Assembly (NCBI GenBank): GCA_023974075.1
Contig: CM043788.1
Location: forward strand, 27,971,554-28,035,553
From: Chaenocephalus aceratus
Taxonomy: Eukaryota; Chordata; Actinopteri; Perciformes; Channichthyidae
Length of the DNA: 64,000 bases
Direction: 5' to 3'
Positions 60,106-64,000 of this stretch are shown piece after piece (the first letter of the stretch is position 1; each line of letters begins with the position of its first letter). The translations under genes and the position numbers were made by a program. The notes under the pieces are model-generated. The model searched no databases, was not told the origin of the DNA, and was given only the letters and a program-made list of their open reading frames with translations.

Positions 60106-61129
60106 AGGGGCTCGGCCTCTCTCAAGATGTTGTGAGGACTATTCAGGGGTCCAGAGCCGCGTCCACCAGGGCGTTATACACAACCAAATGGACGGCGTTC
60201 CAACGGTGGTGTGTAGGAAAAGGCGTGGACCCCGTGGCGTGTCCCCTGCCTCTCGTGCTGTCATTCTCCAGCTGTTGCTGGACAGGAAATTGGCCCATAG
60301 CACGATAAAAACGTATGCGGCTGCCATCTCGTCATGCCATGTAGGGTTTGGGGTCAGCACGGTGTTTAGTCACCCGCTGACAAAACGTTTCCTACGAGGA
60401 GTGCAGAGACTCAGACCGGTATCACACGCTTTAGCGCCTCAATGGGATTTGGCTGTAGTGCTGTGCGCACTAGGTAAAGACCCTTTTGAACCGCTGGATC
60501 AAGTTCCCCTGAAGTTTCTGTCAGCCAAGGTAGCGCTGCTCCTGGCTCTGACGTCAGCTAAAAGGGTGAGTGATTTGTCTGCTCTCTCTGTGGCTCCTTC
60601 ATGTCTCCAGATACAAGGAGATGGCAGCTCAGCTGTGTTACGCCCGAACCCGGCGTTTATGCCGAAGGTGATCACAAACTCGTTCAGATCGAGAGTGATA
60701 ACGTTGGAGGGCTTCTTTCCTCCGCCTCACACATCAGAGGAGGAAGCCACATCTCATCTCCTCTGTCCCGTGCGCGCGCTGGCATGCTATGTTACACGCA
60801 CGGCTGCGTTACGCAAATCCCAGCGTCTGTTTGTGCATTATAGAGAGCGCTCATTAGGGCAGTCTCTATCTGCACAGCGCCTGTCACACTGGCTGGGTGA
60901 GGCGGTGTCACAGGCGTATGTTTCCTCTGGGTTGGATCCACCGGAAAACATTAAAGCGCACAGCACCAGAGGAATATCAACTTCTACGGCATTGTTCGGA
61001 GGAATGACAGTGGAAGACATTTGCACTGCTGCATCTTGGTCTTCACCCTGTTAGTTTATTCGTTTTTATTTGAGGGATGTCTCCCATTCCTCTCTGACAC
61101 ACTCAGTACTGAATAGTCTGCCAGATTGA
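60081..61129 (+). pseudogene. DIRS B tyrosine recombinase, frameshift plus TAG
   Basis: Start ATG at 60081 (MAPEREHLEGLGLSQDVV) lies inside the end of pol, overlapping it by about 25 nt, as in family A. A 1-nt indel near 60265 separates the N-terminal part (RAASTRALYTTKWTAFQRWC) from the rest. The catalytic part is otherwise complete: Arg in TSAKRVSDLSAL, His and Arg in AHSTRGIST, Trp in AASWSSP and Tyr in FIRFYLRD (61067-61069). A TAG at 61052-61054 lies five codons before that Tyr. The frame then ends at TGA 61127-61129. The two lesions are single-site, so inactivation is fairly recent. The enzyme would recombine the circular DNA intermediate with the target. Confidence 0.9.
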
Positions 61130-61440
61130 GGAATATCGGGATTTTTCCAAGATTGCAGGCCTCTCTCCTGCCTATCGGCATGTAGAACGCGGCCGTTGCT
61201 CCCCTCTCTTGATCGTTTTTAACAAGTAAGACTTAAAAAAAACTCTACTTTTTAAACGACAGGTAGCCCGAGTAAGCCTACCTTCGTTCCTTGATGGGGA
61301 AATATTCATTGTTTAATGCTATATTCCCTGGGAACGTGATGCTCCATTTACGCACGGCGGAATGGACATGGGTTATTAACTGAGTAGGTGTGTTTTGTGC
61401 TTCTGGTAACGGACGGAACCAGTGGGGCGTAGACTACATC
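61130..61440 (+). other. non-coding 3' region of DIRS B
   Basis: Sequence between the recombinase stop and the internal complementary region. No gene seen. Confidence 0.6.
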
Positions 61441-61565
61441 CTGCTTCGCCCTTAACCCAATAGCGATAGCCTTAGAGGGCGAAGCCTTATACGAAATAGA
61501 TCTAGGGTTACGTATTGTAACCCAGCTTATATGAGTATAGGCGCAGCCCTCTAAGGTTCGGGCCC
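61440..61565 (+). repeat. internal complementary region of DIRS B
   Basis: 61455-61503 is the reverse complement of the extreme left end (…GCCTTATACGAAATAGA). CTAGGGTTACGTATTGTAACCC at about 61503-61524 and the following text are the reverse complement of the extreme right end. The near-palindrome GGGTTAC...GTAACCC is shared in form with family A. Confidence 0.85.
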
Positions 61566-61853
61566 CACTGGTGCCGCGAATAGCTGAAGAAAAGCTGTGG
61601 GAGCGGATTGTAGGGCCTACTTCCTATTTATACAGAAGTGAGCCCGGAGGTGGGGCCCACGTCGCAGGTGGGCATGGAATAAGTCTGTCAGTGCTGCACA
61701 CGTGCAGTGGGGTTTACCCAATCAAACCTTTATTTAACCAGATTGGTCCCATTGAGATCATAGATCTCTTTTTCAAGGGAGACCTGCAATAGCGATAGCC
61801 TTAGAGGGCTGCGCCTATACTCATAGAAGCCGGGTTACAATACGTAACCCTAG
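61566..61853 (-). repeat. right inverted terminal repeat of DIRS B, with LINE tail insertion
   Basis: Inverted counterpart of the left repeat, interrupted at 61723-61786 by a short LINE tail. Confidence 0.85.
61723..61786 (-). mobile_element. 64-bp LINE 3' tail inserted in DIRS B repeat
   Basis: The left repeat reads through TTACCCAATAGCGATAG without interruption, whereas here the same text is split between CAAT and AGCGATAG. The inserted text is the tail seen at 4022-4115 (minus strand: CAGGTCTCCCTTGAAAAAGA, ATCTCAATGGG, AATAAAGG). A 4-bp duplication CAAT flanks it (61719-61722, 61787-61790). Confidence 0.85.
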
Positions 61854-62466
61854 TTTTGTGATGTAATTCCCTCAATGCAGATCACACATGGACTGATCCA
61901 TTATTTTAATAGGAGGGTAAATGGTATGGCGTGACAGGGTTGAAACAAACTGAGGGACGTGTGTCAATATTGCAATTTCATAGATAATTCAAGTATTTTT
62001 TCAGAATTTATTTTTGATCAGTTAAAGTTGACAAGCATATGATTATATTAGCAGCAACATTTTGGAATAATTGGCCATTTTGATTTGTTTAATATTAAAT
62101 TAATATGTAATAATGCTTAGTGAGCACATGCAAATATGTCTGTCTAATACTAAGACAACACATTTTTTGTAATGCAAAACAACCTGTTCCATTAATTAAT
62201 TAATTGCTTTAAAATACATTTTGTAGTTTATTTTCATTTAAAATTATTGAAGTAAGCTTGGGGGACTCAAAGGGCACCCGTTTGTTTTTCTGAACACCTT
62301 GTTTCTCTTGTGCATTAAGAACACTTAGTGTTAGGGCATGAATTAACAATAAATAGGTTATATACAGTGTAACATATCACGTACTGTCCGCCCTCCCATG
62401 CCACCCTGGCATGACCTCTTGCCCCCCCTTTGCCACCCCATGTAAAATGTTCTAGAACCGCCACTG
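61854..62466. other. right part of hAT element, non-coding
   Basis: AT-rich interior followed by the GC-rich subterminal TTGCCCCCCCTTTGCC-like sequence and the right terminus. No transposase exon recognised. Confidence 0.6.
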
Positions 62467-62474
62467 TGTCTATA

Positions 62475-62805
62475 TCTGTTTTTGGTTTTCTGTCTGCGTT
62501 GTGTTTTGTCTTGTTTAGATCTGTCTGTGGTTCCCTGTCGTTAGTTTCCCTGGTGTGTCTGATTACCCGATTGTGTTCACCTGTGGCCCCTGTGTTTTCT
62601 CCTTCCTCCTCACCTGTGTCTTGTTTGTGTGATTAGTCTTGTGTGTATTTAAGTTCTGGTTTTTCTGTCTGTCTTTGTCGGTTCGTCTTGTGTATTGGCT
62701 TGTCCTCGGTGAGTGTTCTGTCCTGTCATTGTCATTATAGCCTTGAAATAAAGGAATATCACGTTAATCTGCATTTGGGTCCTACCTGCTTCACACATCG
62801 TAACA
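62475..62805 (+). repeat. Gypsy-like 3' LTR, remaining 331 bp
   Basis: Continuation of the LTR interrupted after 54722. T/C/G-rich U3, GTGTATTTAAG (TATA-like, near 62645), AATAAAGG (polyadenylation-like, about 62747-62754) and the end ...CATCGTAACA at 62805 complement the TGTCACG start. Combined length is about 380 bp, ordinary for fish Gypsy LTRs. Confidence 0.8.
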
Positions 62806-63360
62806 TTAATGGCCAAAAGGAAATGGCAGACTGGACTGATTATTTTCAGCATGTATCTTTATGTCTTATTGTTATCATTGCAGTGTAGTTAATTATGCTC
62901 AGCTAAACGTACAAAGGCTGGTATTGTTGTTCTTTTACCTACTCCAACATATTCCTCTAAGCCCAGTAGTGTGATAATGAGCTCAGGGTTATGGCACCAG
63001 AACATTCATATGTACAGTATAGAATCTGATCAATATGCTAATGGTATACGTACAATGGTATTGGGTGGATCTTGTTGTGAGAAAAAGAACACTGAGCCCC
63101 CAGGCAAAATCCTGCAGCTCTGCCTCTATTATCTTCTCATACACCTGAGTTAAGGTACACATAGTCTTACATACAGCATGTTCTCTTTTCAAATTAAAGA
63201 TCAAATGCAAAGGTTTTTTTATAATTGCCAGTAAAATCGAAATCATATAGCTACAACACTATCTAAGATATTGCAGTATTAAAATCGGAGATAATATGCG
63301 TCTGCCAATGCGCAATATTTATTTAGTTCAACCCCCAACACCAAGTCCGACGATTTATTT
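62806..63360. other. non-coding background
   Basis: Nothing recognisable downstream of the LTR. Confidence 0.45.
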
Positions 63361-63476
63361 TCTCAGCTGCTCCTCCGCAAGATGGCGTCGCGTGACGTCA
63401 GAGTTGCCAAACAAACAAACCCTGGCTTATCGCTCACAGCGGCTCCCGCCGCTAGTACAACTTAGTTTCGTCTATC

Positions 63477-63644
63477 ATGTCTGATTCTGAGTCGGAGGCC
63501 ACCCAATATCTGGAGTATGTTGTCGACATCCAACCATATTTATACGAGCCTCTGATGTCGAAGAGGAAATACAAGGAAACGTCACCTGATATCACCAATG
63601 AAAGTGCTGATGGCGATTATCTATATGTGAATAATAATAAGTGA
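63477..63644 (+). CDS. small acidic ORF, 55 aa, possibly mobile-element-derived
   Basis: ATG at 63477 after a GC-rich leader containing AAGATGGCG and CGTGACGTCAGAG, features of a CpG-type promoter. The protein is MSDSESEATQYLEYVVDIQPYLYEPL..., then KRKYKETSPD and DGDYLYVNNNK, and stops at TGA 63642-63644. An ACGAAATTCAGTAAAAAATAAATTACATG stretch with an AATAAA signal follows within 40 bp. The acidic start with a xQPYxxEP phrase faintly recalls N-termini of fish proteins spread with Harbinger-type elements, but I cannot name a family. It may be a processed copy or first exon. Confidence 0.35.
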   Translation: MSDSESEATQYLEYVVDIQPYLYEPLMSKRKYKETSPDITNESADGDYLYVNNNK

Positions 63645-64000
63645 ATGTGTAACACGAAATTCAGTAAAAAATAAATTACATGAATTACTTTAAGGTACTT
63701 GTGTATGGTTGTCTTATTGTATAATAGTTGTGCATACAATGAAGAAAAACATTATGTGCAGTATGGTCAAAAGTATAAAAACAAACAAAATAATGTACAT
63801 AGTGTTTAATTAATTTATTATTATTATAAGAACAAAATAGTGCCAAAGGCTCTGTAGCTTACCACCATATGAACTCTGAAAGAAACACAGCAGAAATTCT
63901 TAACACACCCCAGAGTTATTGTCCAGTGACCAGCTGCTCAACGGAAGAGTATTTTTGAATCATCTGGATTTAAATGCATAACTCATATCAGACCTCAAAC
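63645..64000. other. non-coding background
   Basis: AT-rich, nothing recognised. Confidence 0.45.

Larger units (their letters stand above)
56299..61853 (+). mobile_element. DIRS-type retrotransposon, family B
   Basis: About 5.55 kb with the same architecture as family A but with different repeats: left terminus TCTATTTCGTATAAGG at 56299, right terminus ...GGGTTACAATACGTAACCCTAG ending about 61853. The gene order is gag, pol (RT, RNase H, truncated methyltransferase-like region) and tyrosine recombinase, followed by an internal complementary region (about 61440-61560) and the right inverted repeat. Frameshifts, an internal deletion and two nonsense codons show it is inactive. Inserted in the hAT at 54723-62466 with no target duplication. 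Confidence 0.92.
54723..62466. mobile_element. hAT element, 7.7 kb including a nested DIRS element
   Basis: Left end CAGGGGCGGATCTA; right end TAGAACCGCCACTG (CAGTGGCGGTTCTA inverted). Perfect 8-bp target duplication TGTCTATA at 54715-54722 and 62467-62474. Subterminal poly-G/poly-C tracts (CTGCTGCCCCCCC) occur on both sides. Removing the DIRS B element leaves about 2.2 kb: a possible first coding exon (55501-55732) and AT-rich sequence. No catalytic transposase exon was found, so it appears non-autonomous. Confidence 0.92.

Overview
The window looks like a piece of a teleost fish genome. The background is AT-rich and non-coding, and no host exon is convincing. The repeat content is fish-like: DIRS-type tyrosine-recombinase retrotransposons, non-LTR retrotransposons with a short 3' stem-loop, many non-autonomous hAT and PIF/Harbinger-like DNA transposons, Gypsy-like LTRs and long CA/GA/TATC microsatellites. 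It is most likely intergenic or deep intronic. Nearly every long open frame belongs to a mobile element.

Layout. 1-23 kb: low-copy AT-rich sequence with a 106-bp minisatellite (6.0-6.5 kb), two hAT elements with perfect 8-bp target duplications (9079-9783 and 9920-11173, the second holding a LINE scrap), a terminal-inverted-repeat MITE (12.8-13.1 kb), LINE fragments (14.1, 21.3 kb) and a PIF/Harbinger-like element (19734-20778). 23.5-25.7 kb: a 5'-truncated LINE with a nearly open reverse transcriptase. 25861-31470: a nearly full-length DIRS element (here A1) with intact gag, intact RT core and decayed RNase H, methyltransferase-like and recombinase parts. 31.5-49.5 kb: mostly unique sequence with microsatellites, a telomere-like degenerate repeat, a solo LTR and a 2.35-kb hAT that itself carries a MITE.

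49559-54292: a second, inverted copy of the same DIRS family (A2). It has lost RT through an internal deletion but keeps an open tyrosine-recombinase frame; a 1336-bp hAT sits exactly where pol and the recombinase gene overlap. It abuts the 3' end of a Gypsy-like element (15-residue coding repeats, polypurine tract, LTR). That LTR is split by a 7.7-kb hAT (54723-62466, TSD TGTCTATA), which is itself invaded by a different DIRS family (B, 56299-61853), whose right repeat carries a 64-bp LINE tail. This gives four levels of nesting.

How the genes work together: in DIRS elements Gag packages the RNA, RT/RNase H copies it, and the tyrosine recombinase integrates a circular intermediate, so there is no integrase and no target duplication. 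Both families here share three architectural traits: gag and pol in one frame separated by a single UGA followed by C; a recombinase start codon inside the end of pol; and a near-palindromic GGTTAC...GTAACC motif at the right terminus and again in the internal complementary region. No copy looks fully autonomous.
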